Assembly: GCF_000381025.1 (NCBI RefSeq)
Contig: NZ_KB905821.1
Span: 1 to 64,000 of the forward strand
Length of the DNA: 64,000 bases
Source: Streptomyces sulphureus DSM 40104
GTDB taxonomy: Bacteria; Actinomycetota; Actinomycetes; Streptomycetales; Streptomycetaceae
Reading direction: 5' to 3'
Positions 1 through 8,853 of the stretch are shown piece after piece (positions within the stretch are counted from its first letter, which is position 1; each line of letters opens with the position of its first letter). A program made the translations under genes and the position numbers. The notes beneath the pieces are model-generated. The model was given only the letters and a program-made list of their open reading frames with translations. It did not search any database and was not told the origin of the DNA.

Positions 1-1
1 C

Positions 2-757
2 GGCACCGTCGACCCCCGCGCCGCCGAAGCCGACCACCGCATCCAAACCCTCATCCGCCACGCCAACACCCAACGCACCGGACCCCGACCCAGCGCCGAG
101 GCAACGGAGTTGCTGCGTCGCCGCACCGCCGAGCTCGACACCCTCACCAGCGTCGACTTCCGCGAGAGCGCCGATGAGATAGAGCGGATGCTTCACCAGT
201 CCAAGCCGGACACCGACCGTGCCCAGCACGTCGAGGCCGCGACGGACGCCTGGCACGAGGCGTACTGGGCTTCGCTGCCCGAGTGGGAGCACCAGATCGT
301 CACCGGACCCCGCCCGGGGCTCTACTCCTGCTTCAACGAGGCGGACCTGCTCATCTCCGACGTCTCCAGCGTCGTCTCCGACTACCTGGCGAGCGAGAAG
401 CCGTACGCCGTCGCCAACACCACGGGGATGCCGGAGGACCGCTACCGCGAGCAGTTCCCCACGGTGCGCGCGGCGACCGTCCTCACCCCCGACGCGTCCG
501 GCGTTCCCGCGCTGCTGGAGAGCGTCCGCAACCCGGAGAAGGACACGCTCGTCGAAGCGCGCGCCGAGTTGAAGAAGCACCTCCTCGGTCCGAGCGACCC
601 GCCGTCGATGGTTCGCTTCAACGAGGCGGCGCAGCGCCTGGTTTCCGACGCCGAGGCCCGCAACCTCCGTGTGGCGCGCAGGACTTCGGAGCTTCCTACG
701 CCCCGTGACGCGGAGCTTGCGGAGGCAGCCGAGTCGGAGGACCCGGTAACCGCCTGA
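2..757 (+). CDS. Glycosyl/glycerophosphotransferase-like protein, C-terminal part (5' end cut off)
   Basis: The reading frame is open from the left edge, so only the last ~251 residues are present. The block ISDVSSVVSDYLASEKPYA is the typical C-terminal nucleotide-sugar/CDP-glycerol binding segment of the TagF-like (CDP-glycerol glycerophosphotransferase) fold; Streptomyces carry such proteins just upstream of obg. The family attaches polyol-phosphate or sugar units to cell-surface polymers; the substrate cannot be read here. A charged, helix-rich stretch precedes the motif. The gene ends at TGA followed 15 nt later by a strong hairpin terminator. It is convergent with the minus-strand obg cluster. 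Family assignment is fairly sure, exact reaction is not. Confidence 0.72.
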   Translation, partial: GTVDPRAAEADHRIQTLIRHANTQRTGPRPSAEATELLRRRTAELDTLTSVDFRESADEIERMLHQSKPDTDRAQHVEAATDAWHEAYWASLPEWEHQIVTGPRPGLYSCFNEADLLISDVSSVVSDYLASEKPYAVANTTGMPEDRYREQFPTVRAATVLTPDASGVPALLESVRNPEKDTLVEARAELKKHLLGPSDPPSMVRFNEAAQRLVSDAEARNLRVARRTSELPTPRDAELAEAAESEDPVTA

Positions 758-771
758 CGGTCCACACCGGC

Positions 772-813
772 GAGCGGCCGGGTGGAGCCCCTCGGGGTTC
801 TGCCCGGCCGCTC
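772..813 (+). terminator. Hairpin terminator after the glycerophosphotransferase-like gene
   Basis: GAGCGGCCGGG (772-782) pairs perfectly with CCCGGCCGCTC (803-813). The 20-nt loop contains its own small AGCCCC/GGGGTT stem. It starts 14 nt past the stop codon. Confidence 0.75.
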
Positions 814-1369
814 GTCACGTCGCGGCGGCAGTGACGCCCGTGCGGACGACGGCGGGCGGGGTCGCCGGATTTCTCCGTGCGGCTGGGGCGGGCGTCCGGC
901 ATCGATGCGCCGGCCCTTTGTGCTGTTGGTTTTCCGTGCCCCCTCGGAGAATTTGCGATGCCTGGCTCCGCCCCGATCGTCTTCTTCGTGCGCAGAATTC
1001 CTCCGAGCGGCGACAAGATTCAGGAAGCTTTCGACGATTTCGCGGAGTGATGGGCGCGGCAGGGGAACGCGCCGTCCTTCGGCGCCACGACGGCGAGTGC
1101 CGGAACGACGCCTTCGCCTCTTCGAGCAGCGTTCGGGAGCAGGGTTGTGCCTCGCCGTGGGAGCCGGGCAGGGGATTGCCCAAGACTTGTGGAGCTACTG
1201 GAGTGCGGCGGTCACTGCGGTTTCGGGGCCGAACCTCCTCCCGAGACAGAGTTCTGCATTGCCCGTCCGCAACGGAACGAGCGGGAAGCAGCCTGGATAC
1301 CAGCCCCGTCGCTCTCATCCATGCGACGACAGATGGCGTCACAAACCGTGTTCGGTACTTGCCCTGGCA
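814..1369. other. Gene-free stretch between two convergent genes
   Basis: No reading frame here shows coding character. Base composition is patchier and less GC-rich than in the neighbouring genes (short AT runs around 900-1020), and no repeat, tRNA or clear promoter was seen. It may be remnant sequence from a lost gene. Confidence 0.4.
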
Positions 1370-2158
1370 TCACAGCAACGCGTGCTCGGTGAACCGTCCG
1401 CACGTGTGGAAGCCGAGCCGGCGGTAGACGGGCTCGCCGTCCTCCGAAGCCTGGAGAACCGCGACCCGGGCGCCGGCCTCGCGCGCCGCGTGCAGTGCCG
1501 CAATGGTGAGCGCCCCGCCGAAGCCGCGCCTGCGCTCCCCTGAAAGCGTGGAGATGTTGTAGACGCCCGCGACGCCGGCGGAGAGGAAGACCTCGGCAGA
1601 GGCGACGGGGCGCTCCCCCACGTACCCGACGAGGTAGCGGGCTTCGCGCGCGAGCGCAGCGGGGGCCGCCGCCGAGAGGACCTGCGGGACGGTGTGCGAG
1701 GGCGGGTCCCAGTTGGCGGAGAGCACTGCCGCATAGTCGGCGAAGCGGCTCTCGTCGGTGACGGGGCGCACGTCGAGGTCGAACGGGCGGGGATGCGGAG
1801 GCAGTTCGTCGAGCAGGCGCCACATCGCCGTCTCCTCCTCCGCCACGGGCAGGCCGGCGCCGGCGAGCCGGAGCGCCAGGTCCCCCGGCGTCGACGTGGG
1901 GCCGACCCACCAGGAGAAGGAGCGTCCGCTCGCCCGGAGCCGGCGGACGGTCTCGTCGACGCGCTGCCCCGCCGTGGCCGGTGTGAAGCGGGCGAGGGCA
2001 ACGATGTTGAAGGTGTCGTCGTCGATACCGCTGTCCGCGAGGAGCAGGTCGCCGGGGTTCTCCACCGTCGCGCCCGGCAGGTCGCGATGGAGGTGGCAGG
2101 CGTGGTCGGCGAGGTTGCGCTCCATCGCGTCGAGGAGCCCCGCGCTCTCCGCGTTCAC
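1370..2158 (-). CDS. GNAT-family N-acetyltransferase
   Basis: A 262-residue protein whose C-terminal half carries the acetyl-CoA binding signature of GNAT enzymes (RRRGFGG near residues 211-217, then a long helix) followed by YRRLGFHTCGRF, the usual GNAT strand 6-7 end. The N-terminal ~120 residues look like a second, degenerate GNAT-like half, as in many two-lobed actinobacterial members. The GTG start overlaps the obg stop (GTGA), so it is probably translated by coupling as the last gene of the obg transcript. The acetyl acceptor cannot be predicted. Confidence 0.8.
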   Translation of the reverse strand: MNAESAGLLDAMERNLADHACHLHRDLPGATVENPGDLLLADSGIDDDTFNIVALARFTPATAGQRVDETVRRLRASGRSFSWWVGPTSTPGDLALRLAGAGLPVAEEETAMWRLLDELPPHPRPFDLDVRPVTDESRFADYAAVLSANWDPPSHTVPQVLSAAAPAALAREARYLVGYVGERPVASAEVFLSAGVAGVYNISTLSGERRRGFGGALTIAALHAAREAGARVAVLQASEDGEPVYRRLGFHTCGRFTEHALL

Positions 2159-3594
2159 TGCTCGAACGGGTCGAACTCCCGGTATGCACCGAGCGTTTCG
2201 TCCCGCTCCGCCTCCCGCTCCAGGCGGCGCTGCGCTGCCGGGCGCTGCTCCTCCATGCGGTGGTCCTCGCCGCGGCGCCCGAGCATCTCGGCGCCTGCCG
2301 AGAGCGTCGGCTCCCAGTCGAAGACGACGGCGTTCTCCTCGTCCCCGATGGCGACGCCGTCCCCCTCGCGGGCGCCGGCCTTGAGCAGCTCGTCCTCGAC
2401 CCCGAGGCGGTTGAGGCGGTCGGCGAGGTAGCCGACGGCCTCGTCGTTGTTGAAGTCCGTCTGGTGGACCCAGCGTTCGGGCTTCTCCCCGCGGACCCGG
2501 AAGAGATCGCCCTCACGAGTGACGGTGAACCCGGTGTCGTCGACGGCCTTCGGACGGATGACGACGCGGGTCGCCTCCTGCGCCGGAGCGGCGGCACGCG
2601 CCTCGTCGACGATGCCGGCGAGCGCGTACGCAAGCGCGTCGAGACCCCGGTGCGCGACGGCCGAGACCTCGAAGACGCGGAAGCCGCGCTCCTCCAGGTC
2701 CGGGCGGACCATCTCGGCGAGCTCCCTGCCGTCGGGGATGTCGACCTTGTTGAGGACGACGAGGCGCGGACGGTCCTCCAGCCCGCCGTAACGGGCGAGT
2801 TCGGCCTCGATCACGTCGAGGTCGGAGACCGGGTCGCGATCCGATTCCAGCGTCGCGCAGTCGAGCACGTGGACGAGGACGGAGCAGCGCTCGACGTGCC
2901 GCAGGAAGTCGAGGCCGAGGCCCCGGCCCTCACTGGCACCCTCGATGAGCCCCGGCACGTCGGCGACGGTGAAGACGCTGCGTCCCGCCGTCACCACACC
3001 GAGGTTGGGCACGAGCGTCGTGAACGGATAGTCGGCGATCTTCGGCTTCGCCGCAGAGAGCACCGAGATCAGCGAGGACTTCCCCGCGCTCGGGTAACCG
3101 ACGAGCGCCACGTCGGCGACCGTCTTCAGCTCCAGGACGATGTCCCGCGTCTCGCCCGGCTCGCCGAGCAGCGCGAAGCCGGGCGCCTTGCGCCGGGCCG
3201 ACGCGAGCGCGGCGTTGCCGAGCCCGCCGCGGCCGCCCTGCCCTGCGACGAAGGTGGTGCCCTTGCCGACCATGTCCGCGAGGACGCCGCCGTTCCGGTC
3301 GAGCACGACCGTGCCGTCGGGAACGGGGAGCACCAGGTCGCCGCCGTCGGCTCCGCTGCGGTGGCCGCCCTCGCCCGGCTTGCCGTTGGTGGCCTTGCGG
3401 TGCGGGCTGTGGTGATAGTCGAGGAGCGTCGTCACATCCGGGTCGACGACGAGGACGACGTCGCCCCCGCGTCCGCCGTTGCCGCCGTCCGGGCCGCCGA
3501 GCGGCTTGAACTTCTCACGGTGGACGGAGGCGCAGCCGTGGCCTCCGTTACCCGCGGCGACATGGAGCTCGACGCGGTCCACGAAGGTGGTCAT
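2155..3594 (-). CDS. obg: Obg/CgtA GTPase (essential ribosome-assembly and development GTPase)
   Basis: A 479-residue Obg-family GTPase. The N-terminal glycine-rich Obg fold (residues ~1-158, GGNGGRGGDV) is followed by the G domain: G1 GYPSAGKSS near 166, switch YPFTTLVPN, G3 DVPGL near 213, G4 NKVD near 282. A C-terminal OCT domain and acidic tail follow. Obg proteins act in 50S assembly and stringent-response signalling; in Streptomyces overproduction of Obg blocks aerial mycelium formation. ATG start has GGAGG 6 nt upstream. It lies 157 nt after rpmA, with a strong hairpin between, and overlaps the downstream acetyltransferase by 4 nt. Confidence 0.97.
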   Translation of the reverse strand: MTTFVDRVELHVAAGNGGHGCASVHREKFKPLGGPDGGNGGRGGDVVLVVDPDVTTLLDYHHSPHRKATNGKPGEGGHRSGADGGDLVLPVPDGTVVLDRNGGVLADMVGKGTTFVAGQGGRGGLGNAALASARRKAPGFALLGEPGETRDIVLELKTVADVALVGYPSAGKSSLISVLSAAKPKIADYPFTTLVPNLGVVTAGRSVFTVADVPGLIEGASEGRGLGLDFLRHVERCSVLVHVLDCATLESDRDPVSDLDVIEAELARYGGLEDRPRLVVLNKVDIPDGRELAEMVRPDLEERGFRVFEVSAVAHRGLDALAYALAGIVDEARAAAPAQEATRVVIRPKAVDDTGFTVTREGDLFRVRGEKPERWVHQTDFNNDEAVGYLADRLNRLGVEDELLKAGAREGDGVAIGDEENAVVFDWEPTLSAGAEMLGRRGEDHRMEEQRPAAQRRLEREAERDETLGAYREFDPFEQ

Positions 3595-3654
3595 CAGGGG
3601 CCTCCAGAACGGGGGTCAGGCGGACGGGACGGGTGCCCGTCCTGTGCGAACGCA

Positions 3655-3705
3655 CCGAGGGCGGCCCCGCTTCCCTTACCGCGGGAAGCGGAGGTCCGCC
3701 CTCGG
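3655..3705 (-). terminator. Two-tier hairpin between rpmA and obg
   Basis: Outer stem CCGAGGGCGG (3655-3664) with CCGCCCTCGG (3696-3705) and inner stem CCGCTTCCC (3667-3675) with GGGAAGCGG (3683-3691), all perfect. It probably ends most rplU-rpmA transcripts or attenuates read-through into obg. Confidence 0.8.
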
Positions 3706-3751
3706 AGGAGGTCCGGCGCCGGGCGCCGGACCCGTGGCTATGCGGCCGGTG

Positions 3752-4009
3752 TCACTCGCCGGCCGGGACGATGTTCACGACCTTGCGGCCGCGCGCCCTG
3801 CCGAACTCCACCGCGCCGGCGTCGAGCGCGAAGAGGGTGTCGTCGCCGCCGCGGCCGACGCCCTTGCCCGGGTGGAAGTGGGTGCCGCGCTGGCGGACGA
3901 GGATCTCACCCGCGTTGACGACCTGGCCGCCGAAGCGCTTGACGCCCAGGAACTGCGGGTTGGAGTCGCGACCGTTCCGAGTGGACGATGCGCCCTTCTT
4001 GTGTGCCAT
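3752..4009 (-). CDS. rpmA: 50S ribosomal protein L27
   Basis: An 85-residue basic protein starting MAHKKGASSTRNGRDSNPQ, the conserved L27 N-terminus that reaches the peptidyl-transferase centre. FGGQ, GEILVRQRG and the HPG segment are all present and the length is normal. There is no N-terminal cleavage extension of the Firmicutes type. It follows rplU by 14 nt in the universal rplU-rpmA-obg order and is co-transcribed with rplU. Confidence 0.97.
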   Translation of the reverse strand: MAHKKGASSTRNGRDSNPQFLGVKRFGGQVVNAGEILVRQRGTHFHPGKGVGRGGDDTLFALDAGAVEFGRARGRKVVNIVPAGE

Positions 4010-4023
4010 GTGTTCTCAGTCCC

Positions 4024-4347
4024 TTACTTCGCAGCCGGGGCGGGGATGCCGGTGATCTTCAGAGCGGTGTGGAGCTGGCGGTGGCCGATCCGCTTCTTGT
4101 AGCCCGTCTTGTTCTTGTACTTCTGAATCCGGATCTTGTCGCCCTTGTGGTGGTCGACAACCTCGGTCTGGACCTTCACGCCCGCCAGCACCCACGGGTC
4201 GCTGGTGACGGCCTCGCCGTCGACGACGAGCAGGGTCGAGAGCTCGACGGTGTCGCCGACCTTGCTCTCGGAAAGACGGTCAACCTCAATGACGTCGCCC
4301 ACGGACACCTTCTGCTGGCGGCCGCCTGTGCGCACGATCGCGTACAC
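4024..4347 (-). CDS. rplU: 50S ribosomal protein L21
   Basis: A 107-residue L21: YAIVRTGGRQQKVSVGD at the N-terminus, and HHKGDKIRIQKYKNKTGYKK with RQLHT near the C-terminus. The reading frame stays open upstream, but the family N-terminus begins at the GTG at 4347, which has a GAGAGAG purine run just upstream, so that start was chosen. L21 binds 23S rRNA domain I with L20. First gene of the rplU-rpmA transcript; ~260 nt of leader separates it from rne. Confidence 0.96.
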   Translation of the reverse strand: MYAIVRTGGRQQKVSVGDVIEVDRLSESKVGDTVELSTLLVVDGEAVTSDPWVLAGVKVQTEVVDHHKGDKIRIQKYKNKTGYKKRIGHRQLHTALKITGIPAPAAK

Positions 4348-4563
4348 GCTTAGCTCTCTCTCACTCGGCTCGGAACCCCTGACGCCAGCCGCTCCCACCG
4401 GGCGCGGTGTCCCGGAAACTTCGAGGAGTGAGCGGCCTCTTCCGGGACGAGCCTGGCCGTTGCCAGCGGCTCTCCGAAAGGGAGTTGCTCAAGGGTGCGG
4501 CGCATCTCTGACACGCCGATGGGCAAGGTTACGGCTCCCCGACCTCGCTGGTCAAACGAGCAA

Positions 4564-4598
4564 CCGGCGGTCGCCCCCGCGGAGAGGGCGACCGCCGG
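4564..4598 (-). terminator. Terminator of the rne gene
   Basis: CCGGCGGTCGCCC (4564-4576) is a perfect inverted repeat with GGGCGACCGCCGG (4586-4598), 9-nt loop, starting 7 nt past the rne stop codon. Confidence 0.85.
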
Positions 4599-4605
4599 CG
4601 CGCGC

Positions 4606-7600
4606 TCACTCCGCGGCCGTCGGCTCGTCGCCGGCCTGGACCGTCACCGAGGAGGGCGACTGCTCGTCGGCCGCCGCCGTCTTCTTCGCGGCCGTCTTCT
4701 TCACGGCAGCCTTCTTGGCCGTCGTCTTCTTCGCCGCCGACTTCTTCGCCGCCGCCTTCCGCGCCGACTTCTTCGCCGCCGCCTCCGACTCCGCTTCCGG
4801 CTTCTCAGGAGAGGGGGAAGCCGACTTCGCGGTCTTCTTCGCCGCCGCCTTCTTGGCCGTGGCCTTCTTCGCCGCCGCCTTCCGCGCCGTCTTCTTCGCC
4901 GGCACCTCCGGCTCAGCCGCCGACTGGGAAACCGGCTGCTCCTCGGGCGCGGAGAACTCCCTGACGACCCGACGACGCCTGCGCGCGGGCGCCGCGTCCG
5001 AGACCGGCTGCTGCGCCGGCTCGGGGGACTGCGGCCCGGCGGCCGACTCCTGCTCCCCTGCCGGGATCACCGTGACCGCGGCATCGTCCGCGGCATGCGG
5101 CGACCCCGCGGGCGCGCTCGCCTTGCGCGCCGCGCGACGCCGCGGACGCGGCTCGGGCTCCGGCACCGGCGTCGCCTCGACGGGCAGCGCCGGCTCCGAT
5201 GCCGGTTCCGGCACGGCCGGGGTCGCGGACGGCTCCGGCTCGGCGCCCTCCACCCGGCTCGCCTGTTCCGGCGCACCGGCGGGGGCCGTCGCACGGCGCA
5301 CCGCGCGGCGCCGGGTGCGGGCCTTCGCCGTGCCCTGCTCGCGCGGCTCGGCGGCCGCCGACTCCGCTTCCGCCTGCGGCTGTTCCGGCTCCGGCTGCGG
5401 CTGCGGCTCGGCCTGCTCGCCCTCGCCCCCGGGCGCGCCCTGCGGTGCCGAGGCCCGGCGTCCGCCGCGCTTACGGGTGCGCTGGCGTCCGGACGCCGCT
5501 GCCTCCGCCTCGGCGGCGCTGCCGTAGAGCTCCTCGTCCGGCACGAAGGGGACGGGCTCCTCGACCTGCCGACCGCCCTCGGGCTGCTGCGGCTCGGCCT
5601 CCGGCTTCTGCTTCGTCTCGGGCTTCTGGCCGGCGGTCTCCTCGTGGACGTGGTCGTGCTGGTGGCCGCCGCCCTTCTTCTTCTTGCCCTTCTTGCCGCC
5701 TGCCGGCTGTCCGAGCTCCATGTGGACGAGGACGCCACGGCCGTTGCACTGCGGGCAGGTCTCGGAGAACGACTCCAACAGGCCCTGCCCGACCCGCTTC
5801 CGCGTCATCTGCACGAGCCCGAGCGAGGTCACCTCGGCGACCTGGTGCTTGGTCCGGTCCCTGCCCAGGCACTCCAGGAGCCGCCGCAGGACCAGGTCCC
5901 GGTTGGACTCCAGCACCATGTCGATGAAGTCGATGACGATGATGCCGCCGAGGTCGCGCAGCCTGAGCTGGCGCACGATCTCCTCGGCCGCCTCCAGGTT
6001 GTTCCTGGTGACCGTCTCCTCCAGGTTGCCGCCCTGGCCCGTGAACTTCCCCGTGTTGACGTCGACGACGATCATCGCCTCGGTCCTGTCGATCACGAGG
6101 GAGCCGCCGCTGGGCAGCCACACCTTCCGGTCGAGCGCCTTCGTCAACTGCTCGTCGACCCGGTACGTGGCGAAGACGTCGACGTCCGACGTCCACTTCT
6201 GGAGCCGGTCGACGAGATCGGGGGCGACCTGCTCGACGTAGCCGTGGACCGTCTGCCACGCCTCCTCGCCGCTGACGATCACCTTGGAGAAGTCCTCGTT
6301 GAAGATGTCGCGGACGACCCGGACCGTCATGTCCGGCTCTCCGTAGAGCAGCGTCGGCGCGGTGCCCTTCCCGGACTTCTTCTTGATCTCCTCCCACTGC
6401 CCCTGGAGCCGCTCGACATCCCGGCGCAGCTCGTCCTCGCTCGCGCCCTCGGCCGCCGTGCGCACGATCACGCCCGCGTCCTCGGGGACGACCTTCTTGA
6501 GGATCTGCTTCAACCGCGACCGCTCGGTGTCGGGGAGCTTCCGGCTGATGCCCGTCATCGACCCTTCGGGGACGTAGACGAGGTAGCGGCCCGGCAGCGA
6601 GACCTGGCTCGTCAGGCGTGCGCCCTTGTGCCCGATGGGGTCCTTGGTGACCTGCACCAGCACCGACTGGCCCGACTTGAGCGCCGCTTCGATCCGCCGC
6701 GGGCCGCCGCCCATGCCGAGCGCCTCGAAGTTGACCTCGCCCGCGTAGAGCACCGCGTTGCGGCCCTTGCCGATGTCGACGAAGGCAGCCTCCATCGACG
6801 GCAGAACGTTCTGCACCTTGCCCAGGTAGACGTTGCCGACGTAGGAGGTCGCCTGCTCCTTGTTGACGAAGTGCTCGACGAGGATGTCGTCCTCGAGGAT
6901 GCCGATCTGCGTCCGCTCCCCGCTCTGGCGGACGATCATCTCCCGCTTCACCGCCTCGCGGCGCGCGAGGAACTCGGCCTCCGTGATGATCGGCACGCGC
7001 CTGCGGCCCTGCTCGCGACCCTCGCGCCGGCGCTGCTTCTTCGCCTCCAGGCGGGTCGAGCCCTTGATCGCCTGGACCTCGTCGCTCGGCTCGCCCTCCT
7101 TGCCGTTCTTCTTCCGCGGCTCACGCACCTTGACGACGGTGCGCTCCGGGTCGCCCTCCGTCGACGGCTGCTGCTCGGCCGCGGGCTCCTGTTCGCCTGT
7201 GCGGCGCCTGCGCCTGCGCCGCCGGCGGGAGCTGCTCGACGACGAGCCGGAGAGCGGCTGCTCGTCGCCCTCGTCGGACTCACCGGCCTCCGCGTCCTCG
7301 GGAGCCTCCTGCTCGTCCTCGTCGTGCGGCGGCTCCGGCGACTCCTCCTCGGACGCGCCCTCGCCGCCGTCGCCCTTGCGACGCCGACGGCCGCCCCTGC
7401 GGCGACGCCTAGCCGGACGCTCCGACGACTCCTGCTCCGACTCCTCGGACTCGTCGGTCTCCTCCGGCTCCTCCTCGGCCACGACCTCGGCGCTCCCCGC
7501 GTCCGCCGAACCCCCGGGGGACTCCACCCGTCGACGGCGCCGCGTACCGGCCTGCGGTTCCTCTTCCTCCGCGTCGCCCTGCTCGGCAGCCGCGGCAGCC

Positions 7601-8613
7601 GCAGCCGCCGCACGCTGCGGCGTCTGGAACGCCGGCTCGGTGAAGACCGGGGCCTGGAACATCGCGACGGGCGGGGTACCTGCACGGCCCCGCTTCGGCG
7701 CCTCGGTCTCCTTCTTCTCCGAGCCCGACTCCGCGGACGCCTTCGCGCGCTTCTCGGCCTTCGGCTTCCGCGCGGTACGCGCAGGCTCCTCCGGCTGCTC
7801 CGCGGCAGCCTCGGCCGCCGGCTCGGCCGCGCTCTTCGCCGTACGCCGCCGGGTGCGCTTCGGTGCGGGCTCCTCCTCGGCGGCCGGCTGCTCGGGCTCG
7901 GGCTGCTCGGACTGGGACGGCTCGGGCTGCGCCTGCTTGCTCTTGGCCGGCTTGCGCTTCGGCTGGTCGGCCTTGGCCTGGTCGTCCTTGGGCTGGTCGG
8001 CCTCCGGCTGCTCGCTCTTCGCCGACCCGCGCTTCGATTTCGCGGCCTTCGCCGGTGCGCTCTTCGGCTGGTCGTCGGCGGCCGGCTCGGGCTGCTGCTC
8101 AGGCTCGCCCTGGGGCGCGCCGGCCGGCGCCGACGCCTTCCGACTCGACCTGCGGCGCTGGCGCGCGGGGGCCTGCTCGGCCTCGGCGTCGGACGCGGGC
8201 TTCTCGGCGGGCTCGGCTTTCGCGGCGGCTGCGGGCTCCTGCCGCTCGGACTCCGGCGCGGTGGCCGACGGTTCGGCCTCGTTGGTCTGCGGTGCGCCGG
8301 CCGGTGCAGAGACCTTGCGCGTCGCCCGGCGCCGAGTGCGCGCGGGCTTCTCCTCCGGCTGCGGCGCCTGCTCGGCAGCCGGTGCCTCGGCGGGCGAGGG
8401 TTCCGCGGGCGACGCCTCGGCCGTCGGCTTCGGCTCGACGACGGCGGCCGGGTCGGCGGCGGCGTCGGAGCCGGGCGGACCGGCGGGCCGGGAGGCGGCA
8501 CGGCGCCTGCGGCGCGGCGGCAGGGTGTCGCTCGGTGTGGTCTCTGCGCCCGACTCGGGCGCGGAGCCTCCTTCGAGGGGTTCTCCTGTTGTGGATTCAG
8601 TTGGTTCGAGCAT
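4606..8613 (-). CDS. rne: Ribonuclease E/G with long disordered N- and C-terminal arms
   Basis: A 1335-residue RNase E/G endonuclease that initiates mRNA decay and rRNA processing. The catalytic core spans about residues 560-990: S1 domain (VGNVYLGKVQNVLPSMEAAFVDIG), 5'-sensor, DNase-I-like subdomain with the metal-binding VIDFIDM near 893, and the Zn-link CPQCNGRG near 956. Residues 1-550 are low-complexity Ala/Glu/Pro/Arg, with several blocks of the type RTRRRATRKVSAPAGAPQ recurring on both arms. The last ~100 residues are Lys/Ala repeats (KKAAAKK) like histone H1 tails. The middle-catalytic architecture matches Streptomyces RNase ES, where the arms recruit partners such as PNPase. ATG start at 8613; monocistronic, with its own terminator. 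Confidence 0.95.
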   Translation of the reverse strand: MLEPTESTTGEPLEGGSAPESGAETTPSDTLPPRRRRRAASRPAGPPGSDAAADPAAVVEPKPTAEASPAEPSPAEAPAAEQAPQPEEKPARTRRRATRKVSAPAGAPQTNEAEPSATAPESERQEPAAAAKAEPAEKPASDAEAEQAPARQRRRSSRKASAPAGAPQGEPEQQPEPAADDQPKSAPAKAAKSKRGSAKSEQPEADQPKDDQAKADQPKRKPAKSKQAQPEPSQSEQPEPEQPAAEEEPAPKRTRRRTAKSAAEPAAEAAAEQPEEPARTARKPKAEKRAKASAESGSEKKETEAPKRGRAGTPPVAMFQAPVFTEPAFQTPQRAAAAAAAAAEQGDAEEEEPQAGTRRRRRVESPGGSADAGSAEVVAEEEPEETDESEESEQESSERPARRRRRGGRRRRKGDGGEGASEEESPEPPHDEDEQEAPEDAEAGESDEGDEQPLSGSSSSSSRRRRRRRRRTGEQEPAAEQQPSTEGDPERTVVKVREPRKKNGKEGEPSDEVQAIKGSTRLEAKKQRRREGREQGRRRVPIITEAEFLARREAVKREMIVRQSGERTQIGILEDDILVEHFVNKEQATSYVGNVYLGKVQNVLPSMEAAFVDIGKGRNAVLYAGEVNFEALGMGGGPRRIEAALKSGQSVLVQVTKDPIGHKGARLTSQVSLPGRYLVYVPEGSMTGISRKLPDTERSRLKQILKKVVPEDAGVIVRTAAEGASEDELRRDVERLQGQWEEIKKKSGKGTAPTLLYGEPDMTVRVVRDIFNEDFSKVIVSGEEAWQTVHGYVEQVAPDLVDRLQKWTSDVDVFATYRVDEQLTKALDRKVWLPSGGSLVIDRTEAMIVVDVNTGKFTGQGGNLEETVTRNNLEAAEEIVRQLRLRDLGGIIVIDFIDMVLESNRDLVLRRLLECLGRDRTKHQVAEVTSLGLVQMTRKRVGQGLLESFSETCPQCNGRGVLVHMELGQPAGGKKGKKKKGGGHQHDHVHEETAGQKPETKQKPEAEPQQPEGGRQVEEPVPFVPDEELYGSAAEAEAAASGRQRTRKRGGRRASAPQGAPGGEGEQAEPQPQPEPEQPQAEAESAAAEPREQGTAKARTRRRAVRRATAPAGAPEQASRVEGAEPEPSATPAVPEPASEPALPVEATPVPEPEPRPRRRAARKASAPAGSPHAADDAAVTVIPAGEQESAAGPQSPEPAQQPVSDAAPARRRRRVVREFSAPEEQPVSQSAAEPEVPAKKTARKAAAKKATAKKAAAKKTAKSASPSPEKPEAESEAAAKKSARKAAAKKSAAKKTTAKKAAVKKTAAKKTAAADEQSPSSVTVQAGDEPTAAE

Positions 8614-8853
8614 GCGGGCGGTTCTCCCGTCACGCTCCCTGCGCGCCTCGTCCTCTCCGGGGCCGTCCGCTGATGAGGCGGACCGCGACCCGGCGCGGGC
8701 GCCGCGCGGGAGCTGTTGTCGCTCGCCGGTTCCGCTTCGCTGTGCGAGGCGGCTACGGCGAAAGTCTTGTGGGCAGTGCGCTCGCCTGCCGTCCTGCGTA
8801 CCCGGGTGGCTTCCCTGGCGTCGTCGGCGGCGGCGCTGGCATCGGCGGCGCTC

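Noticed and set aside
814..1369. Possible pseudogene between the first gene and the acetyltransferase
   Set aside because: Composition is odd, but no frame, even allowing frameshifts, gave recognisable protein sequence.
4495..8673. A 1392-codon plus-strand open frame opposite rne, and many other long shadow frames
   Set aside because: Leu/Arg-only composition caused by the GC-rich third codon positions of the real minus-strand gene; no family sequence and no ribosome binding site.
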